From Parvibaculum sp963696585 (lineage in GTDB: Bacteria; Pseudomonadota; Alphaproteobacteria; Parvibaculales; Parvibaculaceae): a stretch of 64,000 nucleotides of DNA. The stretch is from assembly GCA_963696585.1 (NCBI GenBank), contig CAVOKW010000009.1, positions 1 through 64,000 on the forward strand. The letters run 5' to 3'. The notes beneath the pieces are model-generated. The model was not told the DNA's origin, searched no databases, and worked only from the letters and a program-made list of their open reading frames with translations. Both the position numbers and the translations under genes were made by a program. This document shows positions 16,727 through 26,306 of this stretch, piece after piece (the stretch's first letter is position 1; the number at the start of each line of letters is the position of its first letter).

Positions 16727-18231
16727 TCATTCGGCTCCAGGTCGTCATCCGCTTCTGGCGCATCCTCGCCCATGGCATCATGTAGTGCGGCGGCAAGGTC
16801 TGGAAAGCGCTTTTCAAAACGGCCAATCAGGGCTGGCGTGACAAGAAGCCGGAACACCACCTGGCCATCATCCCGATCAACCCGCTGGCGCACAGGCACA
16901 TTGGCATGGAGCCAGGCCATGGCTTCGCCACGCGTGGCGGGCAGGATCAACTCGACCCTGCGGCCTTCATCGATGATGAGGCTGTCGATCAGCGTGAGCA
17001 GCGCGTCAACGCCCTGCCCTGTGACGGCTGAGAGCGCCACATTGTCCGGTTCGCGCGCCGCCATGTTGATGACCGCTTCCCGCGCGGGTTCATCCAGCAG
17101 ATCGATCTTGTTCAGCACTTCGATGACATGCTGACCGGCCGAGGCGCTTTCCTCCGGCGTGATGCCGAGCGAGGCGAGGACGCGAATGACATCGGCCTTC
17201 TGGATATCGCTTTCCTCATGGGCCACATCGCGCACATGGACGATGATTTCGGCTTCGAGCACTTCTTCCAGCGTGGCACGAAAGGCGGCAACGAGATGGG
17301 TTGGCAGATCGGAAATGAAACCCACCGTGTCCGACAGGATGATCTTGCGGCCCGATGGCAGCGCGACCGCCCGCATGGTGGGGTCAAGCGTGGCAAAAAG
17401 CAGATCCCGGGCGAGAACATCTGCCTGGGTCAGGCGATTGAAGAGCGTGGATTTGCCCGCATTGGTGTAGCCGACCAGCGCGACGATCGGGTAAGGCACA
17501 TCGCGGCGCGTCTTGCGATGCAGCTCGCGGGTCTTCTTGACGGTTTCAAGCTGGCGCTCGATCTTGACGATGCGTTCCTGAATCATGCGCCTGTCGGCTT
17601 CGATCTGGGTTTCGCCCGGACCGCCGAGAAAGCCGAAACCGCCACGCTGGCGCTCCAGATGGGTCCAGCTGCGGACCAGACGCGTCTTCTGATAGTTGAG
17701 ATGCGCGAGCTCAACCTGGAGCGAACCTTCACGTGTCTGTGCACGCTCGCCAAAGATTTCCAGAATGAGCCCTGTGCGATCAAGTACCTTGACGCCCCAG
17801 GCCTTTTCGAGATTGCGCTGCTGACCCGGCCCCAAGGGTCCATCGACAACGACGAGCTCGACATGCAGGGCTTCGATCGTGTCTTTCAGTTCATCGACCT
17901 TGCCTTCGCCAATCAGCGTGGCGGGTCGGGGATTTGAGACGATGACTGAAGCGCGGCCTACGACATTGAGATCGATGGCGGCAGCAAGGCCGACGGCCTC
18001 TTCCATGCGGGCTTCAGGCGAACGCAGGACGCGGCCGGTTTTGCGTGCCGCCTGTTCAGCCGCCCGCAGCCACGGCACGAGGACGAATGTTCGTGTGGGT
18101 TCTTTGGGATTGAGACGGAAGAGACGCTCTTCGCGCGATTTACGCGCTCGTGCCTCTTCCTTATCCTCTGGCAAATCGTCAGGCGGATCCTGTGTCGGAT
18201 CTTCTTCCTGATCGTGCGGATGATCGCTCAA
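16723..18231 (-). CDS. hflX: Ribosome-associated GTPase HflX
   Basis: GTPase that splits stalled or stressed ribosomes. Over 502 residues it shows an acidic N-terminal tail, the HflX domain (VVDGPLGPGQQRNLEK and GFGFLGGPGETQIEADRR), then the G domain with G1 GYTNAGKSTLFNRL, G3 DTVGF and G4 NKID. The start is a TTG 9 bases after the hfq stop, with AGGATCAG upstream. The E. coli hfq-hflX pairing is conserved here. Confidence 0.95.
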   Translation of the reverse strand: MSDHPHDQEEDPTQDPPDDLPEDKEEARARKSREERLFRLNPKEPTRTFVLVPWLRAAEQAARKTGRVLRSPEARMEEAVGLAAAIDLNVVGRASVIVSNPRPATLIGEGKVDELKDTIEALHVELVVVDGPLGPGQQRNLEKAWGVKVLDRTGLILEIFGERAQTREGSLQVELAHLNYQKTRLVRSWTHLERQRGGFGFLGGPGETQIEADRRMIQERIVKIERQLETVKKTRELHRKTRRDVPYPIVALVGYTNAGKSTLFNRLTQADVLARDLLFATLDPTMRAVALPSGRKIILSDTVGFISDLPTHLVAAFRATLEEVLEAEIIVHVRDVAHEESDIQKADVIRVLASLGITPEESASAGQHVIEVLNKIDLLDEPAREAVINMAAREPDNVALSAVTGQGVDALLTLIDSLIIDEGRRVELILPATRGEAMAWLHANVPVRQRVDRDDGQVVFRLLVTPALIGRFEKRFPDLAAALHDAMGEDAPEADDDLEPNE

Positions 18232-18240
18232 AAACTGATC

Positions 18241-18489
18241 CTAGAGCTCTTCGCCGTTTTGACCCTGTTCGAAGAGCTGGACAGGCGATGCAGGCATGAT
18301 GGTCGAAATGGCATGCTTGTAAACAAGCTGGGAATGACCATCACGACGCAGCAGCACGCAGAAATTGTCAAACCAGGTGACAACACCCTGAAGTTTCACA
18401 CCATTGACAAGAAAGATGGTGAGGTTTGTCTTGTTCTTGCGAACATGATTCAGGAACGTATCCTGCAAGTTATGAGTTTTTTCACTCAT
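18241..18489 (-). CDS. hfq: RNA chaperone Hfq
   Basis: Hexameric Sm-like protein that pairs small RNAs with mRNAs. The 82-residue form from the ATG at 18489 is normal for alphaproteobacteria. Sm1 is in LQDTFLNHVRKNKTNLTIFL and VKLQGVVTWFDNFCVLL, and Sm2 in QLVYKHAISTIMP, with the YKHA motif that lines the proximal RNA face. The 196-base gap upstream, towards dat, probably carries its promoter. Confidence 0.97.
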   Translation of the reverse strand: MSEKTHNLQDTFLNHVRKNKTNLTIFLVNGVKLQGVVTWFDNFCVLLRRDGHSQLVYKHAISTIMPASPVQLFEQGQNGEEL

Positions 18490-18685
18490 GGGTAAGCCCC
18501 ACTTGTCGGCTTTGAAGGGGACCGCTGCGAAACGCTGCACCGGCTGTTAAACGCCACGCATCAAAATTGAGTGGCAAGTTGAGTCCCTAGGTTTCGTCGT
18601 TTTAGGGCTTTGCTGCAAGTGCGAATTTGATAAGACAGCAAATAAAGGAAAGAAAAGCCTATCGTTGACATGAATGTTTGAAGCA
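18490..18685. other. hfq upstream region
   Basis: About 196 bases separate the dat stop from the hfq start. It is relatively AT-rich near 18600-18680, with no repeat element and no clear hairpin terminator. I expect the hfq promoter here but cannot point to a convincing -35/-10 pair. Confidence 0.3.
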
Positions 18686-19540
18686 TCAGGTCAGTTTGAT
18701 CGATTTTTCATAGGCATCGCGCAGCCGCCGGGAAATTGAACCGGGTTCACCGTTGCCGAGGACAACTCCGTCAATTCTGGTGACGGGGATCAGGGTGGCC
18801 GTCGAGGCGCTGATAAAGGCTTCGCGCGCTTTCAGGGCTTCGGCGACAGTGAAGGGCCGCTCCACGACTTCCAGCCCTTCAGACTTGGCGGCGGCGAGCA
18901 GTTCGAGCCGCGTGACACCGCTCAAGATGTCGTTGCTCAAGGGGCGCGTGATGATGCGGCCGTGGCTGTCAACAATCCAGGCATTGGTGCTGGAGCCTTC
19001 GGTGACATAGCCCTGGGGATCAACCAGCCAGGCCTCATAGGCACCGGCTTCGCGGGCGGCCTGCTTGGCCAGGATATTGGGAAGCAGGGAAATCGACTTG
19101 ATGTCGCGCCGCGCCCAGCGCTGATCGGGCATGGTGACGACGCTGACGCCCTGGGTGATCGACTTTTCCATCTTGGCCATGTTGAAGCGCTTGGCTGTGA
19201 CGACCAGTGAGGATGGGGTGTTGACAGGAAAGGCATGATCGCGCGGCGCGACGCCACGGGTGATCTGGAGATAGACGAGCCCATTGCGCAAATGGTTGCG
19301 GCGAATGACTTCCCGCAGGATATGAGGCATGGCCGAGGGCGCGACGGGCCAGTCGATACGCAATTCGCCGAGCGAGCGTGTGAGCCGTGCCATATGCAGG
19401 GCCTCATCCATGAGCTGTCCACGGCGCACGCCACAAACCTCATAGACACCATCGGCAAATTGATAGCCGCGGTCCTCGACATGTACCGAGGCTTCCGCAT
19501 GGCGGCCATAAAGACCATTCACATAGGCTATGCGCGACAA
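18686..19540 (-). CDS. dat: D-amino-acid transaminase
   Basis: PLP fold-type IV aminotransferase of 284 residues that would supply D-Glu/D-Ala from 2-oxo acids. Evidence is the N-terminal YVNGLYGRH, the QITRGVAPRDHAFP segment carrying the Arg and His that bind the substrate carboxylate in D-amino-acid transaminases, the catalytic Lys in SISLLPNILAKQAA, and GYVTEGSSTNAWIV. The start is TTG at 19540; no better ATG exists. It lies between trkA and hfq, a fixed order in Hyphomicrobiales. Confidence 0.88.
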   Translation of the reverse strand: MSRIAYVNGLYGRHAEASVHVEDRGYQFADGVYEVCGVRRGQLMDEALHMARLTRSLGELRIDWPVAPSAMPHILREVIRRNHLRNGLVYLQITRGVAPRDHAFPVNTPSSLVVTAKRFNMAKMEKSITQGVSVVTMPDQRWARRDIKSISLLPNILAKQAAREAGAYEAWLVDPQGYVTEGSSTNAWIVDSHGRIITRPLSNDILSGVTRLELLAAAKSEGLEVVERPFTVAEALKAREAFISASTATLIPVTRIDGVVLGNGEPGSISRRLRDAYEKSIKLT

Positions 19541-19571
19541 TCAGGACGCTCCCCAACAAAATGCAGGCGCA

Positions 19572-20948
19572 TCAGAAAAACTCAAGGCTGACGCGGAACA
19601 TGCGTTCGACCTTTTTGACCTGGTCGGAGCGGGCAAAAAGGACGACGCGATCACCTGCCAATATTTCGGTTTCACCACGCGGAATGATGACCTCGCCATC
19701 GCGAATGACCGCACCGACCAGAATACCCTCGGGTAGATCCACCTCTCGCAAGGGCTTGCCGACAAGGGTTGATGTTTCGAGTGCTTCGGCTTCAATGACC
19801 TCGGCTGCGCCATCATGGACCGATTGCAGCCCGCGAATACGGCCCCGACGGACATGCTGAAGCACGTTGGACACGGTGGTCGCACGAGGATTGATGAAGG
19901 CGTCGATCCCGAGCGGACGCATCAGGGGCATATAGGTCTGGTTGTTGATGAGGCTCATGGAGCGCGCGCAGCCATCGCGCTTGGCCAGCACACAAGCCAG
20001 AATATTGGCCTGATCATCATTGGTGAGCGCGACCACGGCATCCGTCTCGCTGATGCCGGCTTCGTCAAGCATGGCAGGGTCAAGGCTGTCGCCATGCAGG
20101 ACGATGGTGCGCTTGAGCTGATCGGCGGCGAAGATGGCGCGGTCATGATCGCGCTCGATCACCTTGACGCGGTTGCCCGTATCGTGGGCCTCCAGCTCGC
20201 GCGCCACATAGAGGCCGATATTGCCCGCCCCCAGAATGACGATACGGCGGGCCTGTTTTTCTTCATGGCCGAAAATGCCCAATGTGCGGCGCACATGGCG
20301 CTCATCGGCAGCGAAATAGACTTCGTCGCCCGGCAACATCTGATCGGCGCTGTGCGGTACAAAGAGAACGCCCTTGCGCGAAATGCCGACAACGCGCGCC
20401 TTGAGATCGGGAAAAAGTTCGGTGAGCTGGCGCAGTGGCGTGTTGATGATCGGGCAATCGTCATTGATGTTCACGCCGACAACATGAACCTTGCCATCGG
20501 CAAATTCGAGAATATCGAAAGCACCCGGCACGGAAAGACGGCGCAACACGGCGCGGCCAACTTCGAGCTCCGGCGAGATGATGACGTCAATCGCCATGTT
20601 CTCTTGCGAGAAGAGATCCTGCCAGCCTGCTTCGAGATAGCTCTGAGAGCGGATGCGGGCGATTTTGGTTGGCACACGAAACAGCGAATGCGCCACCTGA
20701 CAGGCGGTCATGTTGACCTCATCATAGAAGGTCACGGCGATGAGCATGTCGGCATCGCGGGCGCCTGCCTTTTCCAGCATATCGGGATGGGCACCGTGTC
20801 CGACAATGGCGCGTACATCAAGCGAGTCCGAGATCGACTGTACGAGCTGGGCTGAACGGTCAATGACGGTGACGTCGTTGTTTTCCAAGGCGAGCTGTTT
20901 GGCAATGCCGAAGCCGACCTGACCCGCACCGCAGATGATCACTTTCAT
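19572..20948 (-). CDS. trkA: Trk potassium transport peripheral protein TrkA
   Basis: Cytoplasmic NAD(H)-binding regulator of the TrkH/G potassium channel. Its 458 residues form two RCK_N-RCK_C repeats: GAGQVGFGIAKQL at residue 7 and GAGNIGLYVAREL at about 240, each a Rossmann GxGxxG, and C-terminal RCK_C segments ending with ILAGDRVVLFARSDQV. No trkH is in the window. Its ATG overlaps the ntrX stop by 4 bases, so it is the last gene of a coupled ntrY-ntrX-trkA unit. Confidence 0.95.
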   Translation of the reverse strand: MKVIICGAGQVGFGIAKQLALENNDVTVIDRSAQLVQSISDSLDVRAIVGHGAHPDMLEKAGARDADMLIAVTFYDEVNMTACQVAHSLFRVPTKIARIRSQSYLEAGWQDLFSQENMAIDVIISPELEVGRAVLRRLSVPGAFDILEFADGKVHVVGVNINDDCPIINTPLRQLTELFPDLKARVVGISRKGVLFVPHSADQMLPGDEVYFAADERHVRRTLGIFGHEEKQARRIVILGAGNIGLYVARELEAHDTGNRVKVIERDHDRAIFAADQLKRTIVLHGDSLDPAMLDEAGISETDAVVALTNDDQANILACVLAKRDGCARSMSLINNQTYMPLMRPLGIDAFINPRATTVSNVLQHVRRGRIRGLQSVHDGAAEVIEAEALETSTLVGKPLREVDLPEGILVGAVIRDGEVIIPRGETEILAGDRVVLFARSDQVKKVERMFRVSLEFF

Positions 20949-22339
20949 GCGGGCACGTCCGGACGATTAGCCGCCGCGACACCCAGGGATTTGAGTTTGC
21001 GATGCAAGGCCGACCGCTCCATGCCGATGAAGGCGGCGGTGCGCGAAATATTGCCGCCAAAGCGGCTGATCTGGGCCATGAGATACTCACGCTCAAAGGT
21101 TTCACGCGCCTCGCGCAGTGGCAGAGCCATGATGTGTTCACCCCCTGCCCCGTTGATCGACATTTGCGCCGATGATCCGACTTCCGAGGGCAACATGTCG
21201 GCTGTGACCACGGCATTGGGATCGCCCGATGCCAGGATCAGCAATCGTTCGATATTGTTCCGCAACTGGCGCACATTTCCCGGCCAGTCATGCGCCTGCA
21301 GCGCGGCCATGGCATCGTCCGATATGCGGCGTGGCGGCAAGCCGGTGGTTTTGCAAATCTGACCCATGAAAAACTCGACAAGCAGCGGGATATCTTCGCG
21401 ACGGCTGGCGAGCGGCGGTACGTTGATCGGCACCACGTTCAGGCGATGATAGAGGTCTTCACGGAAACGGCCCTTGGCAATTTCATCCATGAGATCGCGG
21501 CTCGATGAAGAGACGACGCGGACATCAACCTTGACCTTGGGGCCGCCGCCGACGCGCTCGAATGTCTGCTCGACAAGAACGCGCAGAATCTTGCTCTGGG
21601 TTTCGAGTGGCATCTCGGCGACTTCATCGAGGAACAGTGTGCCGCCATGGGCCTGCTCGAACATGCCAACCTTGCGTGGTCCGGCGGCTGTTTCCTCGGT
21701 GCCGAAGAGTTCTATTTCCATGCGTTCAGGCGCCATGGTGGCGGCATTGATGGCGACGAAGCTGTTGCCATTACGGCGTGAACGGGCATGGAGCAAACGT
21801 GCAACGATTTCCTTGCCCGAACCGGAGGGTCCCGTAATCAGGACGCGGCTGCCTGTGGGTGCCACCTTGTCGATCACCTGTCGGACCTGGCCGATGACCG
21901 GCGAGAAGCCGACCAGCGTCGTTTCATCGCCAATGCGGCCACGCAGTTCTTCATTCTCGCGGCGCAGACGATAGGCTTCCATGGCGCGCCGCACGATCAG
22001 GATCAGGCGATCTGCCTTGAACGGCTTTTCGATGAAGTCGTAAGCGCCCTTCTTGATGGCGCTGACGGCGGTTTCGATATTGCCATGGCCGCTGATGATG
22101 ACGACCGGCACATCCGGGTGACGTTCGCGGATGACGTCGAGCAACTCAAGACCATCCATGCGGCTGCCTTGCAGCCAGATATCGAGAACAACAAGTCCCG
22201 GCCGACGCGCCTCAAGCAACGCGAGGGCGGCGTCACTGTCGCCAGCGACGCGTGTGTCATAGCCTTCATCATTGAGGATACCGGCGACGAGATCGCGAAT
22301 ATCACTCTCGTCATCTACGATCAGAATATCAGACGCCAT
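20945..22339 (-). CDS. ntrX: Nitrogen assimilation response regulator NtrX
   Basis: NtrC-family regulator of 464 residues: receiver domain (DDESDIRD; phospho-acceptor Asp in VVLDIWLQG), AAA+ domain with GPSGSGKEIVARLLHARS and GGTLFLDEVAEMP, and a Fis-type HTH (SRTAAFIGMERSALHRKLKS). The loop where sigma-54 activators carry GAFTGA reads FGTEETAAGPRKVGMFEQA, so the sigma-54 contact motif is missing; this is a recognised feature of NtrX proteins, which can work with sigma-70 promoters. It overlaps ntrY by 11 bases. Confidence 0.94.
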   Translation of the reverse strand: MASDILIVDDESDIRDLVAGILNDEGYDTRVAGDSDAALALLEARRPGLVVLDIWLQGSRMDGLELLDVIRERHPDVPVVIISGHGNIETAVSAIKKGAYDFIEKPFKADRLILIVRRAMEAYRLRRENEELRGRIGDETTLVGFSPVIGQVRQVIDKVAPTGSRVLITGPSGSGKEIVARLLHARSRRNGNSFVAINAATMAPERMEIELFGTEETAAGPRKVGMFEQAHGGTLFLDEVAEMPLETQSKILRVLVEQTFERVGGGPKVKVDVRVVSSSSRDLMDEIAKGRFREDLYHRLNVVPINVPPLASRREDIPLLVEFFMGQICKTTGLPPRRISDDAMAALQAHDWPGNVRQLRNNIERLLILASGDPNAVVTADMLPSEVGSSAQMSINGAGGEHIMALPLREARETFEREYLMAQISRFGGNISRTAAFIGMERSALHRKLKSLGVAAANRPDVPA

Positions 22340-24635
22340 TGACTGCCTCTTGCTTTACCGCGGCCTCGATCGCCGCCGCGTTATTGCCATGGCTACGCAT
22401 GGGGAACGTGAGTGTGACGCGCGCGCCACTTTCCCACCCCTCCGCAGACGGAGCATCGGCGAGCGAGAGCGTGCCGCCATGATCCTCCATGACCTTGTTT
22501 ACGATTGCCAATCCAAGTCCTGTCCCCTTGGCGCGGGTCGTCATATAGGGCTCGGTTAATCTGGTGCGATCCGTTTCGGGCAGACCGCAACCGGAATCCG
22601 TCACGCTGAGATAGACATTTGTACCATCCTCACGCAGCGCCACTTCAATCTGTCCCTGTATGATTTTCTCGCGCGGTGCATGCTGGTCGATCTTCGTCTC
22701 ATCCGTATCCTGTCCGCGAATGGCTTCGGCGGCATTCTTGAGAATATTGATGAGCGCCTGACTGACGAGACGGCTATCGCAATCGAGAATGACTTCCTCG
22801 TCCGGCATGGCAAGACGGTAGTTGATGTCCGGATAAGCCACGCGCTGCAGGAAGACGGCCTGACGCACAATCTCGCCGATGCCGACCGGCTTCATCGTGG
22901 CTGTCGGCATGCGCGCAAAGGAAGAAAACTCGTCCACCATGCGACCAATATCATTGACCTGACGGATGATGGTGGCGGTGCATTGTTCAAAAATTTCAGG
23001 ATCCGTAGTGATTTCGCGGCCATATTTGCGGCGCAGGCGCTCGGCGGAAAGCTGGATCGGTGTCAGCGGATTCTTGATTTCATGCGCGATGCGGCGCGCC
23101 ACATCCGCCCAGGCAGAGGTGCGCTGGGCGCGCACCAGCTCGGTAATGTCGTCGAATGTGAGAACAAGGCCCCCCAGACCCGAGGCCGTCACTTCATTGG
23201 TGACACGCACATTGAGCGTGCGCTCCTGCCCTTCGCGGAAAAGCGCGACCTGATCCTGCACCAGACGTTCGGGGTTTGACTGGGCTTGCGAAATGACACC
23301 GCTCATTTCGGGAATGGCGACGCCGAGATTACGACCGATCATTTCGCTTTCCGATGTGCCAAAGAAACGCAGCGCCGTGCGATTGGCATGATTGACGATG
23401 CCGTCGCGATCAAGACCGATGACCCCGGCGCTGACACCTGAGAGAACAGCTTCCGTGAACTGGCGTCGGGCATCAAGCAGCTTGTTGGCCTCGATCAATT
23501 CATTGCGCTGGGCGGCAAGCTGGCTCGTCATCCGATTGAAGGAATTGCTCAGCGTATCGAGTTCGTCGCCCGTGCCGACGACATTCACGTGAGCCGTCAG
23601 ATCGCCGCTGCTGACGCGTTCCGATGCCTGGACCAGTCTGGAAATCGGATCGACGAGGCGGTTCGCCGCCCAAAGACCCAGCCAGATGGCCGCAAGCAAC
23701 GTGACCAACGCCACGGCGACATAGATCAGGACGAAAGTCACCTGAAAGGTGATGCGGCGTGTTTCAAGACTTTGATATTCATTTACGGCCGCGCGGGTTT
23801 GCGCCAGATGTTCCAGCACACGCGCATCGACAAAGCGCGCGACATAGAGATAGCTGTCGGGAATGGCCGAGAGCCTGACCAGCGCACGGATCTGATTGCG
23901 TTCGCCTTCGGTCGAAAGCACGGCACCGCCCTTGTCGGCGGCGGCAAACTGTTCCGGCGTTGGCAGCGTGATGGCTGGCGAGACAGGCGCCAGCGCCTCG
24001 TGCAGGATCCTGCCTTCCTTGTTGATGATGAGTGCAGCGGGCAGCGCACGCAGCGCCGCCTGTGCCATCAGAATTTGCTGGAAGCGTTGCGGATTTTCAT
24101 CAATGAAGGCGGAGGCGCGGTCGAGATCATTGGCCATGGCGAGCACATCGCCGCGCAGCACATGATCGTGTTCGGTGAGATAGGCCTCGGCGACGGTCTG
24201 TGCATTGGAGATGATGAGCTGAACGCGCTCGCCAAACCATGTATCGAGCCCGCGATTGAGCGTGACGGCCGCAAAAACGGCGACGATGATTGCCGGCATC
24301 ACGGCAACGATGGCGAACATTGTCACCATCCGGGCATGTAATTTGGCGCCCGCCGTGCCGCTGACACGAGCCGAAATGATCCGGACGACGCGCCAGAAGA
24401 TCAGGCCAAACAGCACCAGAACGGTGCTCAGATTGGCGATGAGCAGGACAATGACGAGGAGGCGACTGGGCGGAAACGGCGTCAGCCCTGTCAGAAGCAT
24501 GTAGGTGAAGGAACCGAGGAAAATCGCCAGAAGCACGAGGCTCACGGCCAGGCCAGCCGAAAAGCTCCGGCGCGACAAAAGCCGCCAGAGTCTCGCCTCC
24601 CAATTCATCTGACTCTCTGCAACGTTTGCCGTCAT
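22329..24635 (-). CDS. ntrY: Sensor histidine kinase NtrY
   Basis: Membrane sensor of 768 residues paired with NtrX, reported to respond to nitrogen and redox state. Three TM helices lie in the first 120 residues (SLVLLAIFLGSFTYMLL, LVIVLLIANLSTVLVLFGLI, MFAIVAVMPAIIVAVFAAV); then a periplasmic domain, a fourth TM (VTFVLIYVAVALVTLLAAI), HAMP, PAS, HisKA with HEIKNPLTPIQL and a HATPase domain (GCGLPETDR, KGTGLGLAIV). The ATG at 24635 with AGGAACAGG upstream is preferred to a TTG at 24674. Confidence 0.94.
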   Translation of the reverse strand: MTANVAESQMNWEARLWRLLSRRSFSAGLAVSLVLLAIFLGSFTYMLLTGLTPFPPSRLLVIVLLIANLSTVLVLFGLIFWRVVRIISARVSGTAGAKLHARMVTMFAIVAVMPAIIVAVFAAVTLNRGLDTWFGERVQLIISNAQTVAEAYLTEHDHVLRGDVLAMANDLDRASAFIDENPQRFQQILMAQAALRALPAALIINKEGRILHEALAPVSPAITLPTPEQFAAADKGGAVLSTEGERNQIRALVRLSAIPDSYLYVARFVDARVLEHLAQTRAAVNEYQSLETRRITFQVTFVLIYVAVALVTLLAAIWLGLWAANRLVDPISRLVQASERVSSGDLTAHVNVVGTGDELDTLSNSFNRMTSQLAAQRNELIEANKLLDARRQFTEAVLSGVSAGVIGLDRDGIVNHANRTALRFFGTSESEMIGRNLGVAIPEMSGVISQAQSNPERLVQDQVALFREGQERTLNVRVTNEVTASGLGGLVLTFDDITELVRAQRTSAWADVARRIAHEIKNPLTPIQLSAERLRRKYGREITTDPEIFEQCTATIIRQVNDIGRMVDEFSSFARMPTATMKPVGIGEIVRQAVFLQRVAYPDINYRLAMPDEEVILDCDSRLVSQALINILKNAAEAIRGQDTDETKIDQHAPREKIIQGQIEVALREDGTNVYLSVTDSGCGLPETDRTRLTEPYMTTRAKGTGLGLAIVNKVMEDHGGTLSLADAPSAEGWESGARVTLTFPMRSHGNNAAAIEAAVKQEAVNGV

Positions 24636-24849
24636 GCCTGTTCCTGATCGCGTGGGGGGCACCCCTGACCGCAAAACCTGATATGCGCTGTGCTAAATGC
24701 GCAACGGGTTCTGCGAAGCGAGCACATTGTGGCCTGCCAAACGATACCGTTCAACAACAATGTTGCATGATTACATCAGTATGACTAATGCGTGACGCAA
24801 AAATTATCCAACAAAAACAATGGGTCATCCGTCGCCGCTGTCGGCCCAT
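24636..24849. other. ntrC-ntrY intergenic region
   Basis: About 214 bases between the ntrC stop and the ntrY start. The part near 24720-24820 is AT-rich and probably holds the ntrYX-trkA promoter. No repeat element or rho-independent terminator is evident. Confidence 0.3.
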
Positions 24850-26292
24850 CTATTTCAGACCGCGAATGACCTGAATATCAAGCTCGCGGATCTTCTTGCG
24901 GAGCGTATTTCGATTGATCCCCAGAAGATGCGCCGCCTTGATCTGGTTGCCCCGCGTGGCAGCCAAACTCATCGAGAAAAGCGGTTTTTCCACATCGCGC
25001 AAGATGCGGTCATAAAGACCGGCTGGGGGCAAATCCTCGCCATGGGCGGCAAAGAGCCGATTGAGCGTGCGCTCGACCGAAGAGGCCAAAGGCTCATCAA
25101 CGGCAGGTTGCTCCGCATTGCGGCCAAAATCGGGCTCGGCCAGCTCGTTTTCGAGAATGTGGGCGCCAATCGTTTCCTCGGTGTAGAGCGCCGCCAGACG
25201 CCGGACGAGATTTTCCAGCTCGCGGACATTGCCCGGCCAGCGATAGCGTTTGAGAATTTCCATGCCATCGGCATCAATCGTCTTGGCAGGAAGTCCCTCG
25301 TCCTCGCCCTTGGCGAGAAAATGACGGATGAGGTCGGGAATATCCTCGGCGCGTTCACGTAGCGGCGGCAACCGGATCGGGACGACGTTCAGGCGGAAAT
25401 AGAGATCTTCACGGAACAGGCCCTGATTGATGAGTTGGCGCAGATCGCGATTGGTGGCGGCGACAATGCGCACATCGGTCTTGATCGGTGTGCGGCCGCC
25501 GACGGTCGTATATTCGCCCTGTTGCAGCACCCGGAGCAGGCGGGTTTGCGCTTCCATCGGCATGTCGCCGATTTCGTCGAGGAACAGCGTACCGCCTTCG
25601 GCCTGTTCGAACCGGCCCGTCGCGCGCTGGCTCGCCCCGGTGAACGCGCCCTTTTCGTGACCGAACAATTCGCTCTCGATCAATTCACGCGGAATGGCCG
25701 CCATGTTGATGGCCACGAAGGGGCCATTGCGACGGCGGCCATAGTCATGCAGCGCGCGGGCAACGAGTTCCTTGCCGGTGCCGCTTTCGCCCGAGATCAT
25801 GACGGTCAAATCGGTCTGCATGAGGCGGGCAAGAACGCGATAAATATCCTGCATGGCCGAGGAGCGACCGATAAGCGGGATTTTTTCGTCTTCCTCGGCG
25901 GGACGTCGGGCAATCGCCGGTTCGCGCGGGGCCGTGAGGGCGCGATCCACCACGCGGATCAGTTCGTTCAGGTCGAAAGGCTTTGGCAGATATTCATAGG
26001 CGCCGCGTTCAGCCGCAGTGATCGCTGTCTTGAGCGTGTTCTGGGCGCTCATGACGATGATCGGCAAATCCGGGCGCAGGCGCTTGATACGCGGAATGAG
26101 GTCAAAGGCATTTTCATCGGGCATGACCACGTCGGTGATGATCAGATCGCCTTCACCCTGACTGACCCAGCGCCACAAGGTGGCAGCATTGCCCGTGGCG
26201 CGGACATCATAGCCGACCCGCCCCAGAGCCTGATTGAGCACGGTTCGGATCGCCGCATCATCGTCTGCGAGTAGAATGGTTCCGCTCGGCAT
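24850..26292 (-). CDS. ntrC: Nitrogen regulation protein NR(I), NtrC
   Basis: Sigma-54-dependent response regulator of 480 residues for nitrogen-scavenging genes. Receiver with DDDAAIR and phospho-acceptor Asp in DLIITDVVMPDEN; AAA+ domain with GESGTGKELVARALHD, intact GAFTGA (HEKGAFTGASQR), GGTLFLDEIGDMP; C-terminal Fis-like HTH (AAHLLGINRNTLRKKIRELDI region). It follows ntrB by 14 bases and is the last gene of dusB-ntrB-ntrC. Confidence 0.97.
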   Translation of the reverse strand: MPSGTILLADDDAAIRTVLNQALGRVGYDVRATGNAATLWRWVSQGEGDLIITDVVMPDENAFDLIPRIKRLRPDLPIIVMSAQNTLKTAITAAERGAYEYLPKPFDLNELIRVVDRALTAPREPAIARRPAEEDEKIPLIGRSSAMQDIYRVLARLMQTDLTVMISGESGTGKELVARALHDYGRRRNGPFVAINMAAIPRELIESELFGHEKGAFTGASQRATGRFEQAEGGTLFLDEIGDMPMEAQTRLLRVLQQGEYTTVGGRTPIKTDVRIVAATNRDLRQLINQGLFREDLYFRLNVVPIRLPPLRERAEDIPDLIRHFLAKGEDEGLPAKTIDADGMEILKRYRWPGNVRELENLVRRLAALYTEETIGAHILENELAEPDFGRNAEQPAVDEPLASSVERTLNRLFAAHGEDLPPAGLYDRILRDVEKPLFSMSLAATRGNQIKAAHLLGINRNTLRKKIRELDIQVIRGLK

Positions 26293-26306
26293 TGGGACGC
26301 TCCTGT

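Noticed and set aside
19815..20855. Plus-strand frame of 346 codons opposite trkA
   Set aside because: No recognisable domain; trkA has both RCK repeats in the other strand.
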